A stretch of 64,000 nt of DNA from Lachnospiraceae bacterium (GCA_910575275.1 CAJTEE010000011.1:50492-114491); one strand, 5' to 3'; numbered from the stretch's first letter, positions 1 through 8,557 are shown. The notes: generated by a model not told the origin, from the sequence alone. Program-made: numbers and translations.

Positions 1-872
1 CGCAGATCGAAAAAGGGGAGGTTGCCTCCTACATTCCAGAGCTTGCAAAGGCAGATAAAAACCATTTGGGGATCTGCATCTTCACAAAAGAAGGGGAACG
101 CTTTGAGGCGGGGGATACGCAGACGCGATTCAGCATCCAGAGCATTTCAAAGGTGATTTCTCTTGCCATGGCGCTGGAGAAATGCGGCTTTGAGCGTGTA
201 TTTGAGAAAATCGGAATGGAGCCGTCCGGGGATGCGTTCAATTCACTAATTAAATTAGACATGGTCAGCGATGCACCGTATAATCCAATGATCAATTCAG
301 GAGCGATTGCGGTGACAGGCTTTCTGACAGAGGTGGTTTCCTTTGAAACCATGCTGGAGTTTGCAAGAAAGCTCTGCATGGACCCGCAGATCGAGGTAAA
401 CCGTGCTGTCTTTTATTCCGAAATGGAGAATCTGTCAAGGAACAGGGCGATCGCTTACCTCCTTGAAAGCAAGGGAGTGATCAAGACCAACGTGGAGAGC
501 TGTCTTGAGCTCTATGTGCAGATGTGCTCTTTGAATGTGACGGCAAAGAGCCTGGCGGGGCTGGGGCTTGTACTGGCAAACGGAGGCATGCATCCGGAGT
601 CCGGAGCGCGGCTTCTGGATCCGGATGTGGTGCGCATTGTCAAGACGATCATCTTTACGTGCGGCATGTACGACGGCTCCGGTGAATTTGCCGTATCCGT
701 GGGAATCCCGACTAAGAGTGGGGTCGGAGGCGGGCTTTTGTCCGTGGTCAATAAAAAAATGGGCATCGGGATTTACGGTCCCTCCCTGGATAAAAAAGGG
801 AACAGCATTGCGGGCCGGGCCGCCTTAAAATATCTTTCCGAGCACCTGGGACTTCATATGTTTGCTTCCTGA
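1..872 (+). CDS. glsA: Glutaminase (serine-dependent GlsA family), 5' end cut by window edge
   Basis: Hydrolyses L-glutamine to glutamate and ammonia in the cytoplasm. The reading frame is open from base 3, so the N-terminus lies outside the window; 289 residues are visible against about 305-310 for the family, so only some 15-20 are missing. Family signatures are the SIQSISKV motif holding the Ser-x-x-Lys nucleophile, NPMINSGAI, and the C-terminal KSGVGGG loop. Nothing in the visible part is broken. No terminator follows directly: a short inverted-repeat element comes first and the strong hairpin at 1024-1063 after it. Family assignment is firm; physiological role (acid resistance or nitrogen supply) is not visible here. 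Confidence 0.93.
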   Translation, partial: QIEKGEVASYIPELAKADKNHLGICIFTKEGERFEAGDTQTRFSIQSISKVISLAMALEKCGFERVFEKIGMEPSGDAFNSLIKLDMVSDAPYNPMINSGAIAVTGFLTEVVSFETMLEFARKLCMDPQIEVNRAVFYSEMENLSRNRAIAYLLESKGVIKTNVESCLELYVQMCSLNVTAKSLAGLGLVLANGGMHPESGARLLDPDVVRIVKTIIFTCGMYDGSGEFAVSVGIPTKSGVGGGLLSVVNKKMGIGIYGPSLDKKGNSIAGRAALKYLSEHLGLHMFAS

Positions 873-896
873 AACGAGAGATATGTACGGCGGATC

Positions 897-1023
897 TACT
901 GTTCCCATAGGTCTGCGTATTTCCTGCGCTGACCGTAAGAAAGCGTGGAGCAGCCGGCAAAAACCATCGCCGCAGGCGATTTAGCATGGATTTTTGTATG
1001 CTGCTGTGAACGGAGTGAACAGC
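897..1023 (-). repeat. MITE-like intergenic repeat, copy 1
   Basis: About 127 bp with inverted ends (TACTGTTCCC on the left, GTGAACAGCA on the right), read best on the minus strand. It contains the shared cores CCATGCTAAATCGCCTGCGG, GCCGGCT-CCACG and TTACGGTCAGCGCAG that reappear near 8.4, 27.6 and 58.0 kb. Internal palindromes (ATCGCC-GGCGAT and GTGAACGGAGTGAAC) would fold as RNA. It encodes no transposase. Confidence 0.75.
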
Positions 1024-1063
1024 AAAAGCGGCGGGCAGCTTTTACAGGCTGCCCGCCGCTTTT
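1024..1063. terminator. Strong bidirectional-looking terminator
   Basis: A perfect 13-bp GC-rich stem (AGCGGCGGGCAGC, 1027-1039, with its complement 1048-1060) is flanked by AAAA on the left and TTTT on the right. It should stop transcripts from glsA and could act in both directions. It lies 150 bp beyond the glsA stop, with repeat copy 1 in between. Confidence 0.85.
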
Positions 1064-1065
1064 GG

Positions 1066-1094
1066 TTGAAACAAAATTGTTTTTATGCTATACT
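1066..1094 (+). promoter_or_regulatory. Sigma-A promoter for the SIR2-like/ung/uppP operon
   Basis: TTGAAA (1066-1071), a 17-base spacer and TATACT (1089-1094), immediately after the terminator. The predicted start near 1101 leaves a leader of about 30 bases before the ATG at 1132. Confidence 0.75.
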
Positions 1095-1131
1095 GGAAAA
1101 TCATCTGGAACATGCAAAGGGCAAGACAACT

Positions 1132-1656
1132 ATGGGGACAGAAGAAATAGGCCGTGTGCTGCAAAAGAAGCTTGCGGCGGCAGATAAAGTGCTGATCGGA
1201 ATCGGCGCAGAGTGGAAGAAAGAAGGCGCAAAGCAGGGGGCAGAGAGGCTCAAAGGCTTTCTTGACGGAAGCGATTACTATGTGATTACGAGCCTTGACG
1301 GAGAGGACGTATCCCGGCTGGGATTTGAAAGGACGCATATGGCGGCGCCCCTTGACGTATCCTTTACGGAGGAGGAATGGGACGCTTATATGGGCTGGCT
1401 TGGCAGGACCTTAAACCGAAGCCTGCTGATTTTGGAGCTGGGGGAGGGCTTCGAGCGCCCAGGCCTGTTTCGGTGGCCTTTCGAAAAGGCCGCGGCAGTC
1501 AATCAAAAAGCCTGTTTATACCGAATCCATAAAAGACTGTACCAGATTTCCGAAGAACTGTCGGAGCGGGCCGTGGGAGTCGCGGCCGACTCGGTGGAAT
1601 TCATCTTGTCTCTGGGAGAAAAAGAGGAGGGAAGCCATGGCAGCGATCAGCAATGA
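1132..1656 (+). CDS. Degenerate SIR2-like (class M sirtuin-like) protein
   Basis: 174 residues from the ATG at 1132, which follows a good promoter; longer in-frame starts would run back through the promoter and terminator. The N-terminal KVLIGIGAEW resembles the Rossmann opening of sirtuin-like proteins, and LELGEGFERPGLFRWPFE resembles their C-terminal ELGVGF-TP-I-YPF motif. The catalytic histidine motif, the NAD-binding GAGIS motif and zinc cysteines are not seen, so deacetylase or ADP-ribosyltransferase activity is doubtful. The gene overlaps the ung start by 20 bases, implying translational coupling. Assignment rests on short motifs only; function unknown. Confidence 0.55.
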   Translation: MGTEEIGRVLQKKLAAADKVLIGIGAEWKKEGAKQGAERLKGFLDGSDYYVITSLDGEDVSRLGFERTHMAAPLDVSFTEEEWDAYMGWLGRTLNRSLLILELGEGFERPGLFRWPFEKAAAVNQKACLYRIHKRLYQISEELSERAVGVAADSVEFILSLGEKEEGSHGSDQQ

Positions 1657-2323
1657 CTGGCTGGAGCCGTTAAGCGGAGAGTTTAAAAAACCGTATTACA
1701 AGAAGTTGTATGAGACCGTCATGCAGGAATACCAGACAAGGAAGATCTATCCGGCGCCGGACGATATTTTTAATGCGTTCAGCTTTACGCCGCTTTCCAA
1801 GGTCAAAGTGGTGATCCTGGGGCAGGACCCGTATCACGAACCGGGGCAGGCGCACGGGCTCTGCTTTTCCGTGAAGCCTAGGGTGCCGATTCCGCCTTCG
1901 CTGGTGAACATTTATCGGGAATTAAAAGATGACTGCGGCTGCTACATACCGGACAACGGCTATCTGAAAAAATGGGCCGATCAGGGGGTTTTGCTCCTGA
2001 ACACGGTTCTGACCGTCAGGGCCCATGCGGCTCATTCCCATAAGGACATTGGCTGGGAGGAATTTACGAATGCGGCGATCCGTGTTCTCAACGAACAGGA
2101 CAGACCGATGGTATTCCTTTTGTGGGGAAGGCCAGCTCAGATGAAGAAAGCTATGCTGACAAACCCCAGACACAGGATCATCGAGTCGCCGCATCCGAGT
2201 CCGTTTGCGGCACAGCGCGGCTTTTTTGGCAGCCGTCCCTTCAGCAGGGCCAACAAATACCTGACGGAACAGGGACTTACTCCAATTGACTGGCAGATTG
2301 AAAACCTGGGAGAGAGGGAATGA
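1637..2323 (+). CDS. ung: Uracil-DNA glycosylase, family 1
   Basis: Removes uracil from DNA, the first step of base-excision repair of deaminated cytosine or misincorporated dUMP. 228 residues, normal length. The water-activating motif GQDPYH is at residues 62-67 (Asp64), and the DNA-intercalating loop HPSPFAAQRGFFG is near the C-terminus. The start at 1637 follows GAGGAGGG. It overlaps the upstream SIR2-like gene by 20 bases and the downstream uppP by 4 (ATGA), so the three genes form one coupled operon. Confidence 0.97.
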   Translation: MAAISNDWLEPLSGEFKKPYYKKLYETVMQEYQTRKIYPAPDDIFNAFSFTPLSKVKVVILGQDPYHEPGQAHGLCFSVKPRVPIPPSLVNIYRELKDDCGCYIPDNGYLKKWADQGVLLLNTVLTVRAHAAHSHKDIGWEEFTNAAIRVLNEQDRPMVFLLWGRPAQMKKAMLTNPRHRIIESPHPSPFAAQRGFFGSRPFSRANKYLTEQGLTPIDWQIENLGERE

Positions 2324-3159
2324 GCGTATTGATTGAATTTTTAAAGATTGTTGTATTCGGCCTTGTGGAAGGGTTTACGGAATGGCTCCCGATCAGCAGC
2401 ACGGGCCATCTGGTCCTCGTGGAGAATATTGTAAACCTGGACGCCTCGGAGAATTTTATGCGAGTGTTCCGCGTCGTGATCCAGCTGGGGGCGATCCTTT
2501 CCGTCGTCGTTTTGTACTTTGGACGGCTGAATCCGTTTGATCCGCGTAAGAAGGCGCAGCAGAGAAATGCAACCTGGCAGCTTTGGTTTAAGATTGTCAT
2601 TGCCTGCCTCCCCGCAGCTGTGGTAGGGATCCTGCTCGACGAGATCCTGGACAAATATCTCTATAATCCATATGTGATTGCTTCCATGCTGATCATCTAT
2701 GGGATCCTGTTTATCGTCCTGGAAAAGCATAATGAATTTATGGACTTCCCGGTTAAAAAGGTCTCGCAGATCAGCTATCTGAACGCGTTTTATATCGGCT
2801 TGTTCCAGCTTTTGGCCCTGATTCCGGGAACCTCTCGCTCCGGGGCGACGATTCTTGGGGCGATGCTGTTAGGCTGCTCACGGACCGCGTCTGCGGAGTT
2901 TACGTTTTTTCTGGGGATTCCGGTCATGTTTGGGGCGAGCCTCTTAAAGATTGTGCATTATGGCCTGGCATTTACCCCGCAGGAGTTTTTTTACCTGATT
3001 GCCGGCATGGTGATTGCGTTTATCGTCTCCATGTATTCCATCCAGTTTTTGATGGGATATGTAAAAAAGCATGATTTCCGGTTCTTCGGCTATTATCGGA
3101 TTGTGCTGGGCGTGATCGTCCTGATCTATTTTGGCCTGATGACACTTTTGAGCCTGTAA
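2320..3159 (+). CDS. uppP: Undecaprenyl-diphosphatase (UppP/BacA)
   Basis: Integral membrane enzyme that dephosphorylates undecaprenyl pyrophosphate to recycle the lipid carrier for peptidoglycan and surface glycans; overproduction gives bacitracin resistance in known members. 279 residues, close to the usual 265-280. The two signature regions are visible: EGFTEWLPISSTGHLVL near the N-terminus and PGTSRSGATI in the second half, within a protein of about eight hydrophobic segments. Its ATG overlaps the ung stop as ATGA. The glycan cluster 5 kb away would depend on the same carrier. Confidence 0.97.
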   Translation: MSVLIEFLKIVVFGLVEGFTEWLPISSTGHLVLVENIVNLDASENFMRVFRVVIQLGAILSVVVLYFGRLNPFDPRKKAQQRNATWQLWFKIVIACLPAAVVGILLDEILDKYLYNPYVIASMLIIYGILFIVLEKHNEFMDFPVKKVSQISYLNAFYIGLFQLLALIPGTSRSGATILGAMLLGCSRTASAEFTFFLGIPVMFGASLLKIVHYGLAFTPQEFFYLIAGMVIAFIVSMYSIQFLMGYVKKHDFRFFGYYRIVLGVIVLIYFGLMTLLSL

Positions 3160-3165
3160 CAAATA

Positions 3166-3220
3166 TTTCACAAATCCATTGGAATCTTATCACAATTTCA
3201 TCACAAATAGCTGGTAAACT
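3166..3220 (+). promoter_or_regulatory. htrA control region with 11-bp-phased TCACAA repeats
   Basis: TCACAA occurs at 3168, 3190 and 3201, and a weaker unit (TTGGAA) sits at 3179, so the units fall on an exact 11-bp period. A -10-like TAAACT is at 3215-3220 with no good -35. Direct repeats of this period are how OmpR/PhoP-type response regulators bind, so an activator-dependent promoter is inferred. An 8-bp perfect hairpin (3239-3258) lies in the leader before the RBS. Confidence 0.5.
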
Positions 3221-3277
3221 AGGCTCCGAAATGAAAGGAAAGAAATACACATTTCTTTGCAGAAAGGAGCCTTTTTT

Positions 3278-4885
3278 ATGTCGACTGAAAATAAATGGAA
3301 CGAAGACGGCTATGACGAGAACGGGAGACAGGAGATAAGCAGTACGCAGGAACGGCAGACGGATGGCCGGGGAATGACAGAAGGGCAGGGTACGGAAAAC
3401 GGCAGGAGCGTGCAGGGCAGTCAGGAGACACAGAGCCGGCAGCAGAATCCGGCCGGACAGAATCCGAACCCATATCCGTACGGATACTATCAGAATCAGT
3501 CCTATTGGCAGAACGCACAGAATGGCCAGAGTGAACAAAACTCTGGGCAGCCAAACTGGGGGAGCTATGGGAACCGTTATCCATATCAGAACCAGTATTA
3601 CCAAGGCCCGAATCGAGGCCAAGGACAGAACCCGCATCCGAGCAGCCGCACGCCCAAAAAGAAATCGGGATTAAGAGCAACAGCCCTTGTCACGGCAGCA
3701 GCCCTTTTGTTTGGTGTTGTAGCGGGCGGAACGATGTTCGGCGTAAACCGGGCGGCGCAGCTTCTGCTTCCGGCGCCGACGCAGGCGACGGCAGAGACGG
3801 AAGGGACGAAGGCTGCCCCGGAGACGGCGCCGGCCGTGCCACAGTCTGCGACGCAGCCCGTGGCCGGAAACGGGGGGCTGAACGATGTCTCCGGGATCGC
3901 GGCAGCGGCGATGCCTTCGATCGTGGCGATTACCAACACGATGCTTTACCAGAGCAATTCCTGGTTTGGGCCGTCGCAGACCGTGGAGGTGCCGAGCAGC
4001 GGCTCGGGGATTATCGTAGGCCAGAATGATACGGAGCTTCTGGTGGTGACAAACAATCATGTAATTGAGAACGCCAACAGCCTGACCGTGACCTTTGTGG
4101 ATGGAAGCAGCGTGGAGGCTGCAGTGAAGGGGACCGACGGCGAAGTAGATCTGGCCGTGATTGCGGTCCCGTTAGAAAAGATCTCGGCGGATACCAAGAC
4201 ACAGATCAAACAGGCGGTTCTTGGTGATTCCGACGGCTTAAAGATCGGACAGGGAGTCGTCGCGATCGGCAATGCACTCGGCCGTGGGCAGAGTCTGACC
4301 GTGGGATATGTCAGTGCCTTGGACCGGGAGATCGTTGTAGACGGAGTCACGCGGAAGGTGATCCAGACGGATGCAGCGATCAACCCGGGCAACAGCGGCG
4401 GTGCGCTCTTAAACGCAAACGGTGAGGTAATCGGAATCAACGAGGCCAAATATGCGAATTCGGATGTGGAAGGAATCGGTTATGCCATTCCCGTATCGCA
4501 GGTAAAGGATATCATTGATGATCTCATGACACGGACGACAAAGGTCGAGGTGGCCGAGGAGGAGCAGGGCTATTTGGGCGTGCGCTTAAGGAATGTGGAT
4601 GCCTCGGCGGTCGAGCTCTACGGCATGCCGCAGGGAGCATTCGTGTATCAGATCCTGGAAGGGACGGCGGCAGACGCCTCAGAGCTTCGGGAAAAGGACA
4701 TTATCACGAGGCTGGACGGTGAGCGCGTGACAAGCGCGGGACGGCTGACCGAGCTTTTGGCCTATTATAAGGCCGGTGATACGGTGACACTCACGGTGAG
4801 CTACTTAGAAAACGGGGCTTATGTCGAGCGCGAGGTCGCGGTGACGTTGGGAGAACGCCCGCAGGAGGAGAATACACAGTCCTGA
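3278..4885 (+). CDS. htrA: Membrane-anchored S1C serine protease, HtrA/DegP type
   Basis: Surface quality-control protease for misfolded exported proteins. 535 residues from the ATG at 3278, chosen because AGAAAGGAG precedes it; an in-frame TTG at 3257 lies upstream of that RBS. Order: a Gln/Asn/Tyr/Gly-rich cytoplasmic region (about 1-130), one membrane helix (about 133-155), a linker, a trypsin-like domain with the triad His261 (NNHVIE), Asp291 (DLAVI) and Ser373 (GNSGGAL), then one PDZ domain (about 425-525). Single PDZ and N-terminal anchor match Gram-positive HtrA. The very polar N-terminal tail is longer than usual. The region upstream carries phased repeats, and the gene ends in its own terminator. 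Confidence 0.95.
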   Translation: MSTENKWNEDGYDENGRQEISSTQERQTDGRGMTEGQGTENGRSVQGSQETQSRQQNPAGQNPNPYPYGYYQNQSYWQNAQNGQSEQNSGQPNWGSYGNRYPYQNQYYQGPNRGQGQNPHPSSRTPKKKSGLRATALVTAAALLFGVVAGGTMFGVNRAAQLLLPAPTQATAETEGTKAAPETAPAVPQSATQPVAGNGGLNDVSGIAAAAMPSIVAITNTMLYQSNSWFGPSQTVEVPSSGSGIIVGQNDTELLVVTNNHVIENANSLTVTFVDGSSVEAAVKGTDGEVDLAVIAVPLEKISADTKTQIKQAVLGDSDGLKIGQGVVAIGNALGRGQSLTVGYVSALDREIVVDGVTRKVIQTDAAINPGNSGGALLNANGEVIGINEAKYANSDVEGIGYAIPVSQVKDIIDDLMTRTTKVEVAEEEQGYLGVRLRNVDASAVELYGMPQGAFVYQILEGTAADASELREKDIITRLDGERVTSAGRLTELLAYYKAGDTVTLTVSYLENGAYVEREVAVTLGERPQEENTQS

Positions 4886-4901
4886 CCCAACAGGGATTAC
4901 A

Positions 4902-4945
4902 GGGCCCTTTTCCGGAAATGTCCGGGGGAGGGCTCTTTTGTTTTT
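4902..4945 (+). terminator. Rho-independent terminator after htrA
   Basis: A 15-bp stem including several G-U pairs (4902-4916 with 4921-4935), loop AATG, followed by TTTTGTTTTT. It lies 17 bases after the htrA stop. Confidence 0.85.
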
Positions 4946-4947
4946 GC

Positions 4948-4976
4948 TTGCAGGCTTTGACAAAATGCCTTATAAT
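4948..4976 (+). promoter_or_regulatory. Sigma-A promoter for clpX
   Basis: TTGCAG (4948-4953), a 17-base spacer and TATAAT (4971-4976), immediately after the htrA terminator. A TTGACA at 4957 is too close to the -10 (8 bases) to serve as its -35. Confidence 0.7.
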
Positions 4977-5045
4977 ACAAGCTATGGGGAACGGTACATC
5001 CATTTGCCGTTTCCTATCACCATGCAAACGGTAAGGAGAATGGGC

Positions 5046-6629
5046 TTGGAAGATAATCAGAGAAACAGGATGGCGGAACAGGACGACGAATACGAGAAGG
5101 TCTGCTATATGTGCAGGCGGCCCGAGAGCAAGGCAGGAAAAATGATTACGATGCCGGGCGGGATTGACATCTGCCGTGATTGTATGCAGAGGGCCTCGGA
5201 CATGATCGTGCAGAGCGGGCTGGATTTGTCGAAGTTTCCGACGGCGAACCCGAACCAGCTCTGGAATAAAGGGGCGGCGCCGGGTGCAAAAAAGGATGCA
5301 CGGCCGGCCGGGCAGCAGGAAAAGCCAGCCGATCATCCGGAGGCAGCAGAGCCCACAGAGTCCGGGACTCCGGAAAACGGGCCGGCCAGCCCCGGTGTGT
5401 TCCCCTGGGGAAATATGGGCTTTGGCATACCGCTCGGACAGATTGACCTGACCGCGATCACAGGCAAGAAGCGTGTAAAGAAAAAAAGTACGGGCGGCAA
5501 GAAGAAAGAACTGTTCAAGCTGAACGAGATTCCTGCGCCGCATACGATCAAGGAGCGGCTCGATGAGTATGTGATCGGGCAGGAGCAGGCGAAAAAGGCG
5601 ATATCCGTGGCCGTCTACAATCACTACAAGCGGGTATTCGAGCGGACGTCCCCGGATGCGGAAAAGTACGGAACGGATGTCGAGATCGAAAAATCCAATA
5701 TCCTGATGATCGGCCCGACCGGGAGCGGGAAAACGTATCTTGTGAAGACGCTGGCAAAGCTTTTAAACGTACCGCTCGCGCTCGCGGATGCGACCTCTCT
5801 GACGGAGGCCGGCTACATCGGGGATGACATCGAGAGTGTGCTTTCCAAGCTCCTGGCGGCGGCGGATAACGACGTGGAGCGGGCGGAGACGGGGATCGTC
5901 TTCATCGACGAGATTGATAAGATCGCGAAAAAACGGTCCACAAGCACGCGGGATGTCAGCGGGGAATCCGTACAGCAGGAGCTCTTAAAGCTTTTAGAGG
6001 GGACCGAGGCAGAGGTTCCGGTAGGGACAAACCAGAAAAATGCGATGACGCCGATGGAGACAGTCAATACAGATCACATCCTGTTTATCTGCGGCGGTGC
6101 GTTTCCGGAGCTGGAGACGATTATCAAGGAGCGGTTAAACGAGCAGAGCTCGATCGGCTTTAACGCGGACATAAAGAACCGGTTTGATAAGGATCCGGAG
6201 CTTTTAAGAAAGGTGACAAATCAGGATCTGCGCAAATTTGGCATGATCCCTGAGTTTTTGGGGCGGCTCCCGGTGACGGTGACTCTCTCGGGGCTTACGA
6301 AGGAATTCCTCATACGGATTTTAAAAGAGCCGAAAAACGCGATCCTCAAGCAATATCAGAAGCTTTTAGAGATGGATGAGGTCAGGCTGCGATTTGATGA
6401 GGATGCACTGGACTGGATCGCCGGGGAGGCGATGAAACGGGAGACCGGGGCCAGGGCGCTCAGGGCGATCATCGAGGAATTCATGCTGGACATTATGTAT
6501 GAGATCCCCAAGGATGCAAACATCGGCGCGGTGACGATCACACGGGCCTACTTAGAGAAAAAGGGCGGCCCGCGCATTGAGATGCGCGGGGCCATGCTGC
6601 CGGAGCCAGTGTCAGGTTGCGAGGCTTAA
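5046..6629 (+). CDS. clpX: ATP-dependent unfoldase ClpX with extended linker
   Basis: AAA+ unfoldase that recognises substrates and feeds them to ClpP. An N-terminal zinc-binding domain ([13 protein letters not shown] and CRDC) is followed by a low-complexity Pro/Gly/Ala linker of about 90 residues, then the AAA+ module: Walker A GPTGSGKT (about 223-230), pore loop GYIG, Walker B VFIDEID, sensor region, and SIGF, the counterpart of the IGF loop that docks on ClpP. At about 527 residues it is some 100 longer than typical ClpX, mostly in the linker. The TTG at 5046 is preferred because AAGGAGA ends six bases before it; the ATG at 5040 abuts that RBS. The 3' end overlaps the opposing protease gene by 18 bp. 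Confidence 0.9.
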   Translation: MEDNQRNRMAEQDDEYEKVCYMCRRPESKAGKMITMPGGIDICRDCMQRASDMIVQSGLDLSKFPTANPNQLWNKGAAPGAKKDARPAGQQEKPADHPEAAEPTESGTPENGPASPGVFPWGNMGFGIPLGQIDLTAITGKKRVKKKSTGGKKKELFKLNEIPAPHTIKERLDEYVIGQEQAKKAISVAVYNHYKRVFERTSPDAEKYGTDVEIEKSNILMIGPTGSGKTYLVKTLAKLLNVPLALADATSLTEAGYIGDDIESVLSKLLAAADNDVERAETGIVFIDEIDKIAKKRSTSTRDVSGESVQQELLKLLEGTEAEVPVGTNQKNAMTPMETVNTDHILFICGGAFPELETIIKERLNEQSSIGFNADIKNRFDKDPELLRKVTNQDLRKFGMIPEFLGRLPVTVTLSGLTKEFLIRILKEPKNAILKQYQKLLEMDEVRLRFDEDALDWIAGEAMKRETGARALRAIIEEFMLDIMYEIPKDANIGAVTITRAYLEKKGGPRIEMRGAMLPEPVSGCEA

Positions 6630-8345
6630 AAATGCTGCGTATAGATCCAGAGTTCCGTATCCGAACTCTCTGTTCGGATAGACGGACTCTGGATTTCTGT
6701 TTGCACCGCGGATGAAATAGGTTTTGATGGCAAGTGTGGACATGAAGAAGTCATTGCCGTCAAGAATGCCCCATTTAAGAAGTAGCGCAGCGGCACCGGC
6801 CGCATGGGCTGCAGCGGCAGAGGTACCGCTTCTTCGGACATAAACGGGTGTTTGAACGGCACCTTGCCCTGGGGCAAGACCGGCGCCCAGAATATCGACG
6901 CCCGGAGCGGCAATCTCCGGCTTTATCTGTCCGGTCCGTGAGAAGCCGCGGCTGGAGTGAATATAGATCCCGCCGGTAATGTGGTTATAGGCGGAGACGG
7001 TGATCGGATACTGCGCATTCCCGGGGCCCGTGATCATCATATCGGGATCAGGCCGCAGAAAATATGTGCCAGGATCGAGAAAGTCATGGACCGGAAGCCA
7101 GATGTGGAAGACACCGCTTAAGCTTAGGGCACTTGAAACACGGATGTGCCAGATCCCGGTCATGGGGGTCCGAAAACGAATGAAAATAAGCTGGCTTCCG
7201 GTTGAGGGGTCGGCGATCTTATAGTAAACGCTTATCTCGGTGCGGTCCAAAAGAAAATGGACGGAATCCTGGTCATCCGTAGAAGTGGGAAGCGGCTGAA
7301 CCACCTCTCCGGTCGGGGATACGAAGCCGATCCGGTAGAGCTCAACGTTTTGTGCCCAGAGCTCCATCGTAAAACCGGTGCTCGCCTCGCCGACCCGAAG
7401 CTCCACATCCGCCTCGGGCGCCTCCTGGGAGGTCGAACCGCGGTAGTGGGTCGAATAGCCGTTTTCGTTTCCGGCCGCGACCACGACGGCAGAGCCGAAA
7501 AAGCTGCTGACCTCATCGAGAAAAATATCTAACGGCGAATGCCCCGTGTGGCTCCCTTGATTGGTACTGACGCCGAGGCAGACGACAATCGGCATGGAAT
7601 ATTGCCTTGCGATCGAATACAGGTAGGAGACCCCCATCATGATGTCGTTTTCCTGATAGGCGGCTGCGGCCTCGGGTATCTGAAAAAAGTCCCGGAGATA
7701 CTGTTTGGCGGGCTTTAATTTTACCACGGCAATCGAGGCGCCCGGTGCGGCCCCCGTGAAGCCGTTTGCTTCGTCGGCATTCCCGGCTGCGATAGAGGCC
7801 AGAAAGGTGCCATGGCCATCCGTATCGGTTGAGGGGACGACGGAAAGCGGATCCTCTGTGCGCAGGGCCTCGTTGATCTGCTCATGCGTGTATTGGGTGC
7901 CGTAAAGAGAGCGGAACGTATTTCCGGGAACCGTATTCCCGTTTCCGAAGGTCTGATCCCAGATGCCCAGGATCCGCGTCGTGCCGTCGGGATTTCGAAA
8001 AAGGGGATTTTGGTAGTCGATCCCGGTGTCGACAAAGCCGATGATGACACCCCGGCCGCCGCCTGCGAGCACAGGGAGCCTTGCCGCCCTTGCGATCCCG
8101 GCTGCCTCTGCGCTGACGGAATCGGAGAGCGTATAGAGCTTGGGGATCGCGGAATAGGTGGCGGCGGAGAGTGTGAGCACCGGGGTGGCAAGCTCAGTCA
8201 ACGGTGCATAGATCACGGCATATTGATGACTGATGAAGTCGATACAGTCGGTCCCCCACATGCGTCTGAAATCCTCCGGGGATTTAAAGTAGCGGGCAAT
8301 AAAATCCGCATATTCTTCTGAGGTCACAGGTTCGGTGCAAGGCAT
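6612..8345 (-). CDS. Subtilisin-family (S8) protease, Csp-like
   Basis: 577-residue serine protease without an obvious signal peptide. The triad is complete: Asp106 (VDTGID), His178 (DGHGT) and Ser509 (SGTSAAAA). About 200 residues between His and Ser include an inserted beta-rich segment (about 310-430), as in the clostridial CspA/B/C germination proteases and related Lachnospiraceae proteins. The ATG at 8345 is preceded by CCGGAG on the minus strand. It converges with clpX and shares 18 bp with its end. A role in spore germination is inference from similarity; a secreted housekeeping subtilase is the alternative. Confidence 0.88.
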   Translation of the reverse strand: MPCTEPVTSEEYADFIARYFKSPEDFRRMWGTDCIDFISHQYAVIYAPLTELATPVLTLSAATYSAIPKLYTLSDSVSAEAAGIARAARLPVLAGGGRGVIIGFVDTGIDYQNPLFRNPDGTTRILGIWDQTFGNGNTVPGNTFRSLYGTQYTHEQINEALRTEDPLSVVPSTDTDGHGTFLASIAAGNADEANGFTGAAPGASIAVVKLKPAKQYLRDFFQIPEAAAAYQENDIMMGVSYLYSIARQYSMPIVVCLGVSTNQGSHTGHSPLDIFLDEVSSFFGSAVVVAAGNENGYSTHYRGSTSQEAPEADVELRVGEASTGFTMELWAQNVELYRIGFVSPTGEVVQPLPTSTDDQDSVHFLLDRTEISVYYKIADPSTGSQLIFIRFRTPMTGIWHIRVSSALSLSGVFHIWLPVHDFLDPGTYFLRPDPDMMITGPGNAQYPITVSAYNHITGGIYIHSSRGFSRTGQIKPEIAAPGVDILGAGLAPGQGAVQTPVYVRRSGTSAAAAHAAGAAALLLKWGILDGNDFFMSTLAIKTYFIRGANRNPESVYPNREFGYGTLDLYAAFLSLAT

Positions 8346-8420
8346 GCTGATACTCCGGCAAAGAATTGTTTATAATATATGAAGAAGCGGCAGAAGAAAT
8401 GCGCTGCAGGTGAAAAACCG

Positions 8421-8557
8421 TTGTTTCTGTTCACTCCGTTCACAGCAACAAGCAAAAATCCATGCTAAATCGCCTGCGGCGATGGATTTTTGCTCGCAAG
8501 CCCAGCCTTTCGTACGGTCAGCGCAGCAAGTGCGCAGACCTATGTGAACAGTAACAA
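8421..8557 (+). repeat. MITE-like intergenic repeat, copy 2 (most complete)
   Basis: 137 bp with terminal inverted repeats TTGTTTCTGTTCAC (left) and GTGAACAGTAACAA (right, 8544-8557), 13 of 14 positions matching. Cores: CTCCGTTCACAGCA, CCATGCTAAATCGCCTGCGG, TACGGTCAGCGCAG and GTGCGCAGACCTATGTGAAC. It sits in the divergent gap between the S8 protease and the lspA-like gene, so it may affect their promoters. Confidence 0.8.

Noticed and set aside
4957..4976. TTGACA/TATAAT promoter with 8-base spacer before clpX
   Set aside because: Spacing is impossible for sigma-A; TTGCAG at 4948 with 17 bases fits.
4791..5624. 277-codon minus-strand frame across the htrA/clpX junction
   Set aside because: Covers a terminator and a promoter of the other strand and overlaps two firm genes.
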